Assembly (NCBI RefSeq): GCF_041154385.1
Contig: NZ_AP028929.1
Span: 496,001 to 560,000, forward strand
Direction of reading: 5' to 3'
Origin: Streptococcus sp. SN-1
GTDB taxonomy: Bacteria > Bacillota > Bacilli > Lactobacillales > Streptococcaceae
DNA: 64,000 nucleotides
The notes under the pieces were generated by a model that saw only the letters and a list, made by a program, of their open reading frames with translations, ran no database searches and was not told the DNA's origin. Every line of letters starts with the position of its first letter. The first letter of the stretch is position 1. Shown here piece after piece: positions 29,920 to 38,881 of this stretch. Made by a program: the position numbers and the translations under genes.

Positions 29920-31203
29920 TTGTTAAAATATATTACTCCCAGAATTAGATTTCAAGAATTTGATTCTTGGTGGGAAAAGATAAAATTAACAGATTTAGGT
30001 ATATCTGTGGGGGGAACAGCCATTGAAAGCGAATTTGACCCAGATGGGAAATATAAGGTAATTAGCATTGGTTCGTATTCAGAAGAAAGCAAGTATAAGG
30101 ATCAAGGAATTAGAGCGATATATAGTAAGAAGACGGAGAAAAGAATTTTAGAAAAAGATGATTTAACAATGATTTTAAATGACAAAACTAGTACAGGCAA
30201 AATTATTGGAAGAGTTCTATTAATTGATGAAGATAATAGTTATGTTTACAATCAGCGTACACAAAGAATTTGTTTAAATAAAAATAAATATGTTCCAGAT
30301 TTTATTTTTCAATTACTAAATGCTGATACTAATCGTAATAAAATAGTAAGAAGTGCCCAGGGAAATACACAAATTTATGTGAATTGGTCAGATATATCAA
30401 ATTTAGACTATTTAATACCCGCATCATTTGAAGAACAATTCGCCATTGGCTCTCTTTTCCGCAACATCGACGACCTTCTGGCTAGCTACAAGGACAATCT
30501 AATCAACTACCAATCTCTCAAGGCGACCATGCTCTCCAAGATGTTTCCCAAAGCTGGGCAGACTGTTCCTGAGATACGTTTGGATGGATTTGATACTGAG
30601 TGGGAATGCGTAAAGATGGCAGATATTTTCCAAATAATAGATGGAGATAGAGGTAAAAGTTATCCAGGAGAAAGTGACTTCTCTAGTTTTGGACATACCT
30701 TATTCTTAGACACTGGGAATGTAAAAAAGACAGGATTAGATTTTAGTACAACAAAATTTATTTCAGAAGAGAAAGATAAAGAATTAAGAAACGGTAAGTT
30801 AATCTCAGGAGACTTTATTCTAACTAGTAGAGGGACCCTTGGAAATGTAGCATATTATGATGAAAATATCCAAAAAAGATATAGTTCCGTTAGGATAAAT
30901 TCAGCTATGCTGATTTTAAGACCTTTACTAGGTGCTAAAATAGCTCCAGAATATATTTTAGCTGTTTTACGTGGAAACTTGATTAGTAATTTTATGAAAG
31001 TAAATCAAGTTGGCTCTGCACAACCTCATATTACAAAAAAAGAGTTTTCTAAGATTAAAGTATTAGTACCTTCTAATATTCAAGAACAACAAGCCATTGG
31101 CTCCTATTTCTCAAATCTTGATAACCTCATCAACTCTTATCAAGAAAAAATTTCTCAGTTAGAAATACTGAAAAAGAAACTCTTGCAGGATATGTTTATC
31201 TAG
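29920..31203 (+). CDS. hsdS: Type I restriction-modification specificity subunit (HsdS)
   Basis: DNA recognition subunit shared by the methylase and restriction complexes. 427 aa from a TTG start with AGGAGG 7 bases upstream. Two target recognition domains (about 15-165 and 225-380) alternate with conserved helical spacers that repeat the same pattern: FEEQFAIGSLFRNIDDLLASY and QEQQAIGSYFSNLDNLINSY. The central spacer (about 30426-30560) is clearly less AT-rich than either recognition domain, so the gene is a mosaic. No second hsdS, inverted repeat or recombinase gene is near, so no sign of the phase-variable inversion seen in some pneumococcal loci. Confidence 0.94.
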   Translation: MLKYITPRIRFQEFDSWWEKIKLTDLGISVGGTAIESEFDPDGKYKVISIGSYSEESKYKDQGIRAIYSKKTEKRILEKDDLTMILNDKTSTGKIIGRVLLIDEDNSYVYNQRTQRICLNKNKYVPDFIFQLLNADTNRNKIVRSAQGNTQIYVNWSDISNLDYLIPASFEEQFAIGSLFRNIDDLLASYKDNLINYQSLKATMLSKMFPKAGQTVPEIRLDGFDTEWECVKMADIFQIIDGDRGKSYPGESDFSSFGHTLFLDTGNVKKTGLDFSTTKFISEEKDKELRNGKLISGDFILTSRGTLGNVAYYDENIQKRYSSVRINSAMLILRPLLGAKIAPEYILAVLRGNLISNFMKVNQVGSAQPHITKKEFSKIKVLVPSNIQEQQAIGSYFSNLDNLINSYQEKISQLEILKKKLLQDMFI

Positions 31204-31266
31204 ATGATTAGTGATTACTAAGTGATAGATTTTAGCATTATATTTAAAAATTTAGAAAGAAACATT

Positions 31267-32868
31267 ATGGAAACAACACAAACTTCCCAGTCGCTCTACC
31301 AAGCCCTGTGGAACTCAGCGGATGTTCTCCGCTCTAAGATGGATGCCAATGACTACAAGTCCTATCTCTTGGGCATGGTCTTTTATAAGTATCTGTCAGA
31401 TAAGATGCTCTTTTTCGTGGCGGAGACTATGGAGGAGGGGAGTGAGAGTCTAGGGGCTGCCCTTGAGGTCTATCGCAACTACTATGAGGATGCGGATACC
31501 CACGAGGATCTTCTTGCAGTCATGAAGGACGAACTCAACTATAGTATCAAGCCTGAGTTGACCTTTACGGCTCTAGTAGCACGTGTCAATGAGGGGACTT
31601 TCCAGCTGGAAGATTTGGCTCAGGGTTTTCGTGATATTGAGCAGAGTGATGAACTCTATGAAAACCTCTTTGAAGATATTGACCTCTATTCTAAAAAGCT
31701 AGGGGCAACTCCGCAAAAGCAAAACCAAACGGTGGCGGCGGTCATGAAGGAGTTGGCTGTGCTAGATGTGGCTGGTCATGCTGGTGATATGCTGGGAGAT
31801 GCTTATGAGTATCTGATTGGTCAGTTTGCGACTGACTCGGGTAAGAAAGCTGGTGAGTTCTATACACCTCAGCCTGTTGCCAAACTCATGACTCAGATTG
31901 CCTTTTTGGGTCGTGAGGACCAGTTAGGCTTTACCATCTATGATGCGACTATGGGATCTGGATCTCTCTTGCTCAATGCCAAGAAATACTCTCATAAACC
32001 GCAGACAGTGGTCTACTTTGGTCAGGAGCTCAATACCTCAACCTATAACTTGGCTCGGATGAACATGATCCTGCACGGTGTTCCTGTTGAAAATCAATTT
32101 CTCCACAATGCCGATACACTGGATGAAGACTGGCCAACTCAAGAGCCGACCAACTTTGACGGTGTTCTCATGAACCCTCCCTACTCTGCCAAATGGTCAG
32201 CAAGCTCTGGCTTTATGGCGGATCCTCGTTTCTCTCCATTTGGGAAATTAGCGCCCCAATCCAAGGCTGATTTTTCCTTTCTCTTGCATGGTTACTACCA
32301 TCTCAAGCAGGATAACGGAGTCATGGCTATCGTTCTTCCTCACGGTGTTCTTTTCCGTGGCAATGCGGAAGGGACCATTCGCAAGGCCTTGTTAGAAGAA
32401 GGAGCCATTGACACGGTTATCGGTCTACCTGCTAATATCTTCTTTAACACCAGCATTCCGACCACAGTCATCATTCTCAAAAAGAACCGTACCAATCGTG
32501 ATGTCTACTTTATCGATGCCTCTAAGGAGTTTGATAAGGGGAAAAATCAGAATATCATGACGGATGCTCATATCGAGAAGATTCTGGAAGCCTACAAGTC
32601 ACGTGAGGAGATTGACAAGTTTGCCCATCTGGCAAGCTATGAAGAAATCGTCGAAAATGACTACAACCTCAATATCCCTCGCTATGTAGATACCTTTGAG
32701 GAAGAAGAAGTCGAACCACTGACAGATATCGTTGGCAAGATCAATACGACAAATCAAGCAATCCAAAACCAAACAGCTTCTTTACTTGAAATGCTCGGTC
32801 AACTACACGGAACTACACCAGAAGCCGATGCTGAACTCAAAAAGTTTTTGAAAGAGTTTAAAGGGTGA
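31267..32868 (+). CDS. hsdM: Type I DNA methyltransferase subunit (HsdM)
   Basis: N6-adenine methyltransferase subunit. 533 aa from ATG 31267 (METTQTSQ); the in-frame upstream start at 31222 adds 15 non-conserved residues. Motifs: N-terminal HsdM helical domain (LYQALWNSADVLRSKM), GEFYTPQPVAKLM (about 194), the SAM-binding region DATMGSGSLL, and catalytic NPPY (about 302). It lies 63 bases after hsdS and is the last gene before a strong terminator. The order R-(hamAB)-S-M differs from the frequent M-S-R layout. Confidence 0.96.
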   Translation: METTQTSQSLYQALWNSADVLRSKMDANDYKSYLLGMVFYKYLSDKMLFFVAETMEEGSESLGAALEVYRNYYEDADTHEDLLAVMKDELNYSIKPELTFTALVARVNEGTFQLEDLAQGFRDIEQSDELYENLFEDIDLYSKKLGATPQKQNQTVAAVMKELAVLDVAGHAGDMLGDAYEYLIGQFATDSGKKAGEFYTPQPVAKLMTQIAFLGREDQLGFTIYDATMGSGSLLLNAKKYSHKPQTVVYFGQELNTSTYNLARMNMILHGVPVENQFLHNADTLDEDWPTQEPTNFDGVLMNPPYSAKWSASSGFMADPRFSPFGKLAPQSKADFSFLLHGYYHLKQDNGVMAIVLPHGVLFRGNAEGTIRKALLEEGAIDTVIGLPANIFFNTSIPTTVIILKKNRTNRDVYFIDASKEFDKGKNQNIMTDAHIEKILEAYKSREEIDKFAHLASYEEIVENDYNLNIPRYVDTFEEEEVEPLTDIVGKINTTNQAIQNQTASLLEMLGQLHGTTPEADAELKKFLKEFKG

Positions 32869-33008
32869 TGGGGAAGGAAACTTGGTATATCAATTGTAGA
32901 GTATTTGAAAACTACAGTTTTGTATCCTCATTGATTAATAGATATGTTAAGGTTAAGTAGGAAATAGAATTGATTTTCAAATAATACAGAAAAAATAGAA
33001 AATAAATC

Positions 33009-33037
33009 AAAAAAAGTCATGTAAAATGACTTTTTTT
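33009..33037. terminator. Hairpin terminator after hsdM, overlapping the next promoter
   Basis: Perfect 12-bp stem AAAAAAAGTCAT / ATGACTTTTTTT with loop GTAAA. It can work on both strands. The final T-run runs into the TG of the extended -10 of the next gene. Confidence 0.85.
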
Positions 33038-33045
33038 GATATAAT
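33037..33045 (+). promoter_or_regulatory. Extended -10 promoter of the ATPase/TOPRIM module
   Basis: TG A TATAAT directly on the 3' flank of the hairpin, 32 bases before the ATPase start. Confidence 0.65.
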
Positions 33046-33076
33046 TAAGATGAGAAAAACTAAGGAGTCCAAAATC

Positions 33077-34444
33077 ATGGTAAAATTAAGGAGTCTCGTT
33101 ATAGAGAATATAAAGAACGTTCAGTATGGAGTGATTGATTTTCAAAATAAATCTGACTTTATCAATGTAACGGGAATTTATGGTCAGAATGGTTCTGGGA
33201 AAACAGCTGTTGTAGATGTATTTGAAGTTCTATCTGCCTTGATGAAAGGAGAGTCTATTCCACAACATACAAAAGGGATTTTTAATGCCATAGACCAAGT
33301 AGGGGAAAATGCGATTACTTTAGAATTAGAAGTCCCAGAAACATATATTATTCGATATAAAGTTGAGTTTGCTGCAAGTGAACCTACAGGCGTGCAAGAT
33401 GTAATGGTTGTAAAAGAAGAACTTGCCTATAAACCTCTAGAATCTGGCTCTAGATACCGCTATTTGCTACGTTACGAATATGAAGGAAGTAACTTTGATG
33501 CTGAACAACCGCGACATACGGGATATTTAAAATCTCAAAGAAGTATTATGGGAAAGGATGCAGTTAGTGTTTTAACAAAGACAATTATTGATGATAATCG
33601 TTCCTTTATTTTTTCAAAAGAATTAGGAGGCTTTATTTATACTTCAAGTAAGCAAGATTTATCGACGCTTGTTGAAATTTATAATGTCATTCAAGACTTT
33701 TATCAAAATTTGAGAATTTTTACCCAAGAGTTATCTAGTCTGAATAGTAGTGGGGTTACTCCTATCACGATTAACTATCAGAATCGTGACTCTCATGTGA
33801 GTTATCAGGGGATTATCCCCATGTTTCTTCAAAGTGGAGGAATTTCTATAAATGAAGAACTTTATAGTGTTTATGAGAGCACGATTGACTATTTGAATGA
33901 AATTGTTCCTATTATTATCCCTGACTTGAGACTTGAAATGGAAGCAGGTGAGATAGAGATTCGAAATGATGGACAAAAAATAAGAAATGTTAGTTTTATT
34001 TCCAATCGTGCAGGTAAAAGATTCTCTTTAAAACACGAATCTGAAGGGATTCGTAAAATTATTAGTATGCTTGGTTTTTTGGTGGAAGTATATAATAAAG
34101 AGAATATTATCGCTGTTATTGATGAATTGGATGCAGGTGTATTTGAATATCTACTAGGCGAGTTGATTGAAATTTTTTCTGAAAGTGCTAAAGGACAACT
34201 AATTTTTACTTCTCATAATCTACGTGTACTAGAAAAACTTCCATCCTACAAGGTTGTGTTCTCAACTGCTTCTCCGACAAATCGTTATATCCGCTTAACG
34301 GGTATTAAGCCAAGCAATAACTTAAGAGATATTTATTTAAGAGGAATTCAGCTGGGTGGACACGAAGAAGAATTGTATCAAGGAGTTTCTAATAGTAAAA
34401 TTAAACGAGCTTTGAGAAAGGCAGGTATCAAGCTTGGCGAATAA
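33077..34444 (+). CDS. AAA/ABC-type ATPase of a putative ATPase-TOPRIM defence module
   Basis: OLD-like or SMC-like ATPase (AAA_15/AAA_21 type). 455 aa from ATG 33077 with AAGGAG upstream; the earlier in-frame ATG at 33026 lies upstream of the promoter -10 and is rejected. Motifs: N-terminal KLRSLVIENIKN strand, Walker A GQNGSGKTA (about 36-44), signature-like ESEGIRKI near 318, Walker B IIAVIDELDAG (about 343-353) and the H-loop FTSHN (about 376). The gene overlaps the downstream TOPRIM gene by 11 bases. This ATPase/TOPRIM pairing is the architecture of PARIS (AriA-AriB), AbiL and related anti-phage systems; I cannot decide which it belongs to. Confidence 0.8.
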   Translation: MVKLRSLVIENIKNVQYGVIDFQNKSDFINVTGIYGQNGSGKTAVVDVFEVLSALMKGESIPQHTKGIFNAIDQVGENAITLELEVPETYIIRYKVEFAASEPTGVQDVMVVKEELAYKPLESGSRYRYLLRYEYEGSNFDAEQPRHTGYLKSQRSIMGKDAVSVLTKTIIDDNRSFIFSKELGGFIYTSSKQDLSTLVEIYNVIQDFYQNLRIFTQELSSLNSSGVTPITINYQNRDSHVSYQGIIPMFLQSGGISINEELYSVYESTIDYLNEIVPIIIPDLRLEMEAGEIEIRNDGQKIRNVSFISNRAGKRFSLKHESEGIRKIISMLGFLVEVYNKENIIAVIDELDAGVFEYLLGELIEIFSESAKGQLIFTSHNLRVLEKLPSYKVVFSTASPTNRYIRLTGIKPSNNLRDIYLRGIQLGGHEEELYQGVSNSKIKRALRKAGIKLGE

Positions 34445-35183
34445 AAGTAGAAAGGTTATTCTAGTATTTGTAGAGGGAGAATCTGATGAGACTGTTGTAG
34501 GATTTATAACAGATTCATTAGTGGAACGATTGAATGATATGCATATCACACTAAAGGTGATGTATGGAGATGTCTTTTCAGATAGGAGATATTCTGCATT
34601 ATCTGGAACGAAAATTGCAAGTGAAAGAATTTGCGAGGTTCTTGCTACAGAAAAATGGAAAGTAAGTGATCTACTGTTTGTTGCCTTTGTAACAGATACT
34701 GATGGCATGTTTATGAATCCAACTTCTTTAGTTGTAGATGATTCTATGGAAGTGACAGATTCGTTTCAATATGATTTACAAACTCGGAGGCTGCTATTTT
34801 CAACTCCGAAGAAGAAAATGGATATTACTGAAACGAGACAGAGAAAGTCAAGGCATGTCAATCAGTTGATTAAAGAGGGGACTTCCTTGTTGGTTAAGCG
34901 GAAGTTAGTACAAACTTGTGTGTATTATAATTCTGTTAATTTGGAACATGTTTTATTTGGAAAAATATTACCAAATCATGAAAAAATGAGTGCTGCTGAT
35001 GATTTCATCGACCAGTATGATGGAAAAGGCGATGCGGGAGTAGAAGGGATTTTAGCATTTTTCCAAAGTAGATGCCCGGCAGATGATTACGAACAATCAT
35101 GGCAGTTTATAAAACAAAATGAAATGACGAATGGATATTCTAATTTAGCGTTATTGTTTGACAAGATTCAGAATTATAAATAA
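34434..35183 (+). CDS. TOPRIM-domain protein, partner of the ATPase
   Basis: Putative nuclease effector. 249 aa from a TTG start that overlaps the ATPase stop. TOPRIM pattern: VFVEGESDE (Glu14) after the first strand and FVTDTDG (about 85-91, DxD) after the third. The rest is unrecognised and ends in a helical segment. By analogy with AriB, AbiLii and OLD TOPRIM domains it would cut nucleic acid when released or activated by the ATPase (inference). A 62-base gap follows before the HigA gene, with no terminator. Confidence 0.7.
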   Translation: MANKSRKVILVFVEGESDETVVGFITDSLVERLNDMHITLKVMYGDVFSDRRYSALSGTKIASERICEVLATEKWKVSDLLFVAFVTDTDGMFMNPTSLVVDDSMEVTDSFQYDLQTRRLLFSTPKKKMDITETRQRKSRHVNQLIKEGTSLLVKRKLVQTCVYYNSVNLEHVLFGKILPNHEKMSAADDFIDQYDGKGDAGVEGILAFFQSRCPADDYEQSWQFIKQNEMTNGYSNLALLFDKIQNYK

Positions 35184-35245
35184 CATCCTGACAGACAGTT
35201 TGTAGTCCAATAAGTTCAATAGAATAGAGGAGGTCAGCAATCACT

Positions 35246-35524
35246 ATGAGTAATAAAATTGTTGAATACAAAGACCTGATTGCTTTTCATCCAGGTCAGT
35301 ATGTTGAAGAGTTGATTGAAGATTATAACGTAACGCAGAAAGAATTTGCCGAGCGTTTAGGAGTTTCGGAAAAGACTATCAGCAAGCTAGTTAATGCAGA
35401 GGAGTCCATTGGTAAAGAAACTGCTCACAAGTTAGCTAAGTTAAGTGGCGTTTCCATGCAAACTTGGCTCAATCTTCAAAATGCTTATGATGTAAAAGTG
35501 GCGGAGATTTTAGAGCAAAAATAA
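35246..35524 (+). CDS. HigA-type antitoxin-like regulator without a toxin
   Basis: Small XRE DNA-binding protein of the plasmid-maintenance antidote (HigA) family. 92 aa. The helix-turn-helix is QKEFAERLGVSEKTISKLVN (about 32-51), preceded by the family signature HPGQYVEELIE and followed by SMQTWLNLQNAYD. HigB toxins are normally encoded just upstream; here the upstream gene is the TOPRIM protein, and no HigB-like reading frame is present. It could be a solitary repressor of the defence module, or the remnant of a toxin-antitoxin pair. GAGGAGG ribosome-binding site. Confidence 0.82.
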   Translation: MSNKIVEYKDLIAFHPGQYVEELIEDYNVTQKEFAERLGVSEKTISKLVNAEESIGKETAHKLAKLSGVSMQTWLNLQNAYDVKVAEILEQK

Positions 35525-35528
35525 TATA

Positions 35529-35939
35529 ATGTATATGAATAATAACAACCAACGTGCCCTTTGCCAGCAACTCTGGGCGAGAAACAAATACCTCGTATTG
35601 AGCCATTCCAGCAATATTTACAATGAGATTCGTCAGTATCTCAAGAATGAAGAGGTGGAGGTGAGTCTGGTTCAAGAGATGATTGACCGTGCCTGTCAGA
35701 TTCCAGAACACAAGGGTCAGGTTAGCAATGCCTCTCATCATATTTGGGGCTATTTCAAAAAGAAAGCGACAGATGCTGAGCGCAAGGACTACATACTCTT
35801 GCTAGCTCGCTACCGATTTGGTCAGGCTTCTCAGGCAGACTTGATCGCTAAGACTCGAGACTTGCTTGATCGTTATCCAAATACCTACTTGCAACATTCG
35901 ACTTTACTGAAAGGAGACTCCCTTGAGACTTTGGCATGA
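35529..35939 (+). CDS. DUF1722 (YbgA-like) protein
   Basis: 136-aa protein of the DUF1722/YbgA family, whose function is unknown; in other bacteria the domain occurs beside DNA photolyase genes. Family features: LWARNKYLVLSHSSNIYNEI at the N-terminus, then SHHIWGYFKKKATDAERKDY. The gene begins 4 bases after the higA stop and overlaps the next gene by 17 bases, so the three are co-translated. The start may be ATG 35529 or 35535. Composition is that of the core genome, not AT-rich like hamAB. Confidence 0.75.
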   Translation: MYMNNNNQRALCQQLWARNKYLVLSHSSNIYNEIRQYLKNEEVEVSLVQEMIDRACQIPEHKGQVSNASHHIWGYFKKKATDAERKDYILLLARYRFGQASQADLIAKTRDLLDRYPNTYLQHSTLLKGDSLETLA

Positions 35940-36286
35940 GGCTTTGATTTTACAACTTCCCCGTCCTCAACTCTTGGGGCAGCATCGAGAGTGTTGCGCT
36001 CTTCGTGGAAATGGTTGGGGCAGAAAGCATGCAACGGTGGACTATGTCTTTACCCACTCGCCTTACCAGCTATTTGCTTACCATGATTTGATCATGAAGG
36101 AAATGGCTGACCGTGGTTACAATGTTAGTCCAGAGTGGTTGGACAAGAACTACCCGTGGCAAGATTTGTCCTTCTTATGAGGATTTACCTGAGGAGACTT
36201 TTACGAGCCCTATTTACAAGGAGCACGATGCTGTCTACTATAAGGAGTGTCTGGATAATCTACGAGAGAAGGGAATCAACTTATAG
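35923..36286 (+). pseudogene. TIGR02328-type protein gene, broken by a +1 frameshift
   Basis: From a TTG start (AAGGAG 6 bases upstream) the frame encodes MRLWHEALILQLPRPQL and LLGQHRECCALRGNGWGRKH, a pattern I know as the TIGR02328 family, related to pyrimidine-dimer glycosylases. It stops early at 36180 after 85 codons. One extra C in the run 36153-36155 (TACCCGTGG in place of TACCGTGG) explains this. Without it the frame continues YRGKICPSYEDL and ends with ECLDNLREKGINL at a TAG at 36284-36286, about 120 aa, the family length. It is a likely inactivating indel; a sequencing error is the alternative. Confidence 0.75.
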
Positions 36287-36383
36287 TCTTTTCTAATAAC
36301 AAGTCATAGTCACTTATAAGAATTACTAATAACGCGTTTGAACCGTCTAACTAAAATACAGCTATAAAATAAGCTACACAAAG

Positions 36384-36413
36384 GATTTGAGGCATTTTTC
36401 TCAAGTCTTTTTC
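36384..36413 (+). terminator. Terminator after the defence island
   Basis: Stem GATTTGAG / CTCAAGTC (one G-T pair), 8-base loop, then a T-rich tract. The stretch 36287-36383 shows nothing else. Confidence 0.6.
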
Positions 36414-36429
36414 TTTTGTCTAAAATAGA

Positions 36430-36450
36430 GATATAGTTTCAAACTATATC
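36430..36450. promoter_or_regulatory. MET-box palindrome upstream of metE
   Basis: A perfect palindrome centred on C36440 with core TATAGTTTCAAACTATA. It matches the MET-box described for the LysR-type regulator MtaR/MetR in Streptococcaceae. It lies about 50 bp upstream of the metE -10, the position of an activator site. Confidence 0.82.
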
Positions 36451-36490
36451 AAAGCCTAATTTTTTACAATTATACAGATGATTTCTTTTC

Positions 36491-36499
36491 TGTTAAGAT
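36491..36499 (+). promoter_or_regulatory. Extended -10 promoter of metE
   Basis: TG T TAAGAT, 31 bases before the metE ATG. The weak -35 fits a promoter that needs an activator at the MET-box. Confidence 0.5.
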
Positions 36500-36530
36500 A
36501 GTTTCAACAACAAATTTTGGAGGACACATC

Positions 36531-38780
36531 ATGTCAACTACAATCATCGGTTTCCCACGTTTGGGCGAATTCCGCGAATTAAAATTTACAACTGAAAAAT
36601 ACTTTAGAAAAGAAATCTCAGAAGAAGAACTCTTGGCAGCAGCAAAAGACTTGCGTGCTAAACACTGGAACATTGTCAAAGAAAAAGGCATCACTGAAAT
36701 TCCATCAAATGACTTTTCTCACTATGATAACTTCCTAGATGCAGCTTTCCTTTTCAACGTGGTACCTGCTTCAGTTCAAAACTTGGACATGTCTGACCTT
36801 GAGCGCTACTTTGCTTTGGGTCGTGGTTACCAAGGAGAAAAAGGAGACGTTCGCGCCCTTCCAATGAAGAAATGGTTCAACACCAACTACCACTACATCG
36901 TTCCTAAATTTGAAAAAGACACTCAAGTCAAACTTGCAGGTCACAAGATTTTTGATGAGTTCCAAGAAGCAAAAGAACTTGGTCTCAACACTCGTCCTGT
37001 CCTTGTAGGTCCATTCACTTTCCTTCAATTGTCAGACTTTGAAGAAGGCGTGAAAGCAGAAGACTTCGTAGACAGTTTAGTTGCTGCTTACCAAGAAGTT
37101 TTTGCTAAATTGTCAGAACTTGGTGCGACTCGTATCCAATTGGATGAAGCTGCTCTTGTAAAAGATTTGACAGCTGAAGAAAAAGCTCTCTTCTTGAACC
37201 TTTACAACAAACTTTTGGCTGACAAAAAAGGTCTTGAAGTCTTGCTTCAAACTTACTTCGGTGACGTTCGTGACGTCTACGCTGACCTTGTGAAATTGCC
37301 AGTAGATGCTATCGGTCTTGATTTCGTTGAAGGTAAGAAAACTCTTGAATTGGTTAAAAGTGGCTTCCCAGCTGACAAGACTCTCTACGCAGGTATTGTC
37401 AATGGTAAAAACATCTGGCGCAACAACTACGAAAAGAGCTTGGCTATTCTTGAACAAATCCCAGCTGAAAACATTGTCTTAACAAGCTCATGCTCACTTC
37501 TTCATGTGCCATTTACAACTGCTAATGAAGAATTTGAACCAGCAATCTTGAACCACTTTGCCTTTGCAGTTGAAAAATTGGATGAGATTCGTGATTTGGA
37601 TGCTATCCGCAATGGTCAAGGTGAAGAAGCACTTGCAGCTAACAAAGAACTCTTTGCGACTGAGCGTGTTGGTGAAAATGCGGAACTTCGTGCGCGTATC
37701 GCTGGCTTGACAGACGCAGACTACACTCGTTTGCCAGCCTTTGCAGAACGTGAAGCTATCCAAGAAGAAGCTTTCAAACTTCCAGCTCTTCCAACAACAA
37801 CTATCGGTTCATTCCCTCAAACAAAAGAAGTTCGTGCTAAGCGTTTGGCTTACCGTAAAGGTGAATTGTCTCAAGAAGAGTACGATGCTTTCCTTGCTGA
37901 AACGATCGATGAATGGATCAAATGGCAAGAAGATATTGACTTTGATGTCCTTGTTCACGGTGAGTTCGAGCGTAATGACATGGTTGAGTACTTCGGTCAA
38001 AACTTGTCAGGTTACCTCTTCTCTAAAAATGGTTGGGTACAATCATACGGTATGCGTGGAGTTAAACCACCAATCATCTGGGGTGATGTCACTCGTCTTA
38101 ACCCTATCACTGTTAAATGGTCTAGCTATGCACAAAGCCGTACAAACAAACCTGTTAAAGGTATGTTGACTGGACCTGTTACCATCCTCAACTGGTCATT
38201 CCCACGTGAAGACATCTCTATCAAGGATTCTACTCTTCAAATCGCCCTTGCCATCAAGGATGAAGTGCTTGACCTTGAAGCTGCTGGTGTGAAAATCATC
38301 CAAATCGATGAGGCTGCTCTTCGTGAAAAATTGCCACTCCGTCGTAGCGACTGGTATGAAGACTACCTTGACTGGGCAATTCCTGCCTTCCGCTTGGTAC
38401 ACTCAACAGTAGCGCCAGATACACAAATCCACACTCACATGTGTTACTCAGAATTTACAGATATCATTCCAGCTATCGACAACTTGGATGCGGACGTTAT
38501 CTCATTTGAGGCTAGCCGTTCGAACCTTGAAATCTTGGACGAACTCAAAGCGAAAAACTTCCAAACAGAAGTAGGACCTGGAGTTTACGATATCCACTCA
38601 CCTCGTGTGCCAAATGAAGGCGAAATCGACAATACAATCGAAGCCATCCTTGCTAAAGTGCCAAGCAAGAAAGTTTGGATCAACCCTGACTGTGGTTTGA
38701 AAACACGTGGTATTCCAGAAACAAAAGAAAGCTTGATCCGCCTTGTGGAAGCAGCTAAAGCTGCGCGTGAGAAATTGTAA
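36531..38780 (+). CDS. metE: Cobalamin-independent methionine synthase
   Basis: Transfers the methyl group of 5-methyltetrahydropteroyltri-glutamate to homocysteine to give methionine. 749 aa. The N-terminal barrel starts [17 protein letters not shown]. The C-terminal catalytic barrel contains [12 protein letters not shown] and the zinc ligands in HTHMCYSEF (His, Cys) and NPDCGLKTR (Cys). A GGAGG ribosome-binding site precedes the ATG. metF, which supplies the methyl donor, follows after about 100 bases without a terminator, so both are under the MET-box. Confidence 0.98.
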   Translation: MSTTIIGFPRLGEFRELKFTTEKYFRKEISEEELLAAAKDLRAKHWNIVKEKGITEIPSNDFSHYDNFLDAAFLFNVVPASVQNLDMSDLERYFALGRGYQGEKGDVRALPMKKWFNTNYHYIVPKFEKDTQVKLAGHKIFDEFQEAKELGLNTRPVLVGPFTFLQLSDFEEGVKAEDFVDSLVAAYQEVFAKLSELGATRIQLDEAALVKDLTAEEKALFLNLYNKLLADKKGLEVLLQTYFGDVRDVYADLVKLPVDAIGLDFVEGKKTLELVKSGFPADKTLYAGIVNGKNIWRNNYEKSLAILEQIPAENIVLTSSCSLLHVPFTTANEEFEPAILNHFAFAVEKLDEIRDLDAIRNGQGEEALAANKELFATERVGENAELRARIAGLTDADYTRLPAFAEREAIQEEAFKLPALPTTTIGSFPQTKEVRAKRLAYRKGELSQEEYDAFLAETIDEWIKWQEDIDFDVLVHGEFERNDMVEYFGQNLSGYLFSKNGWVQSYGMRGVKPPIIWGDVTRLNPITVKWSSYAQSRTNKPVKGMLTGPVTILNWSFPREDISIKDSTLQIALAIKDEVLDLEAAGVKIIQIDEAALREKLPLRRSDWYEDYLDWAIPAFRLVHSTVAPDTQIHTHMCYSEFTDIIPAIDNLDADVISFEASRSNLEILDELKAKNFQTEVGPGVYDIHSPRVPNEGEIDNTIEAILAKVPSKKVWINPDCGLKTRGIPETKESLIRLVEAAKAAREKL

Positions 38781-38881
38781 GATAAGATTTCTCTAAAAGC
38801 GCTGTTTGGTCAATCTGCCTGTTTCACTTGGATTCTAAGAGTCAAGCTAACAAAAAAATCAACTAGAAAAGGATAATGACT

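Noticed and set aside
29920..31203. Phase-variable hsdS switch
   Set aside because: There is only one hsdS, no inverted repeats between silent copies and no recombinase gene in the locus.
33026..33076. Upstream in-frame start of the ATPase gene at 33026
   Set aside because: It lies in the hairpin and upstream of the -10 box; the ATG at 33077 has a good AAGGAG and starts with the conserved KLRSLVIENIKN strand.
23549..36286. Prophage or integrative element around the defence genes
   Set aside because: No integrase, structural, relaxase or attachment-site repeats could be found; the cargo seems embedded by homologous recombination instead.
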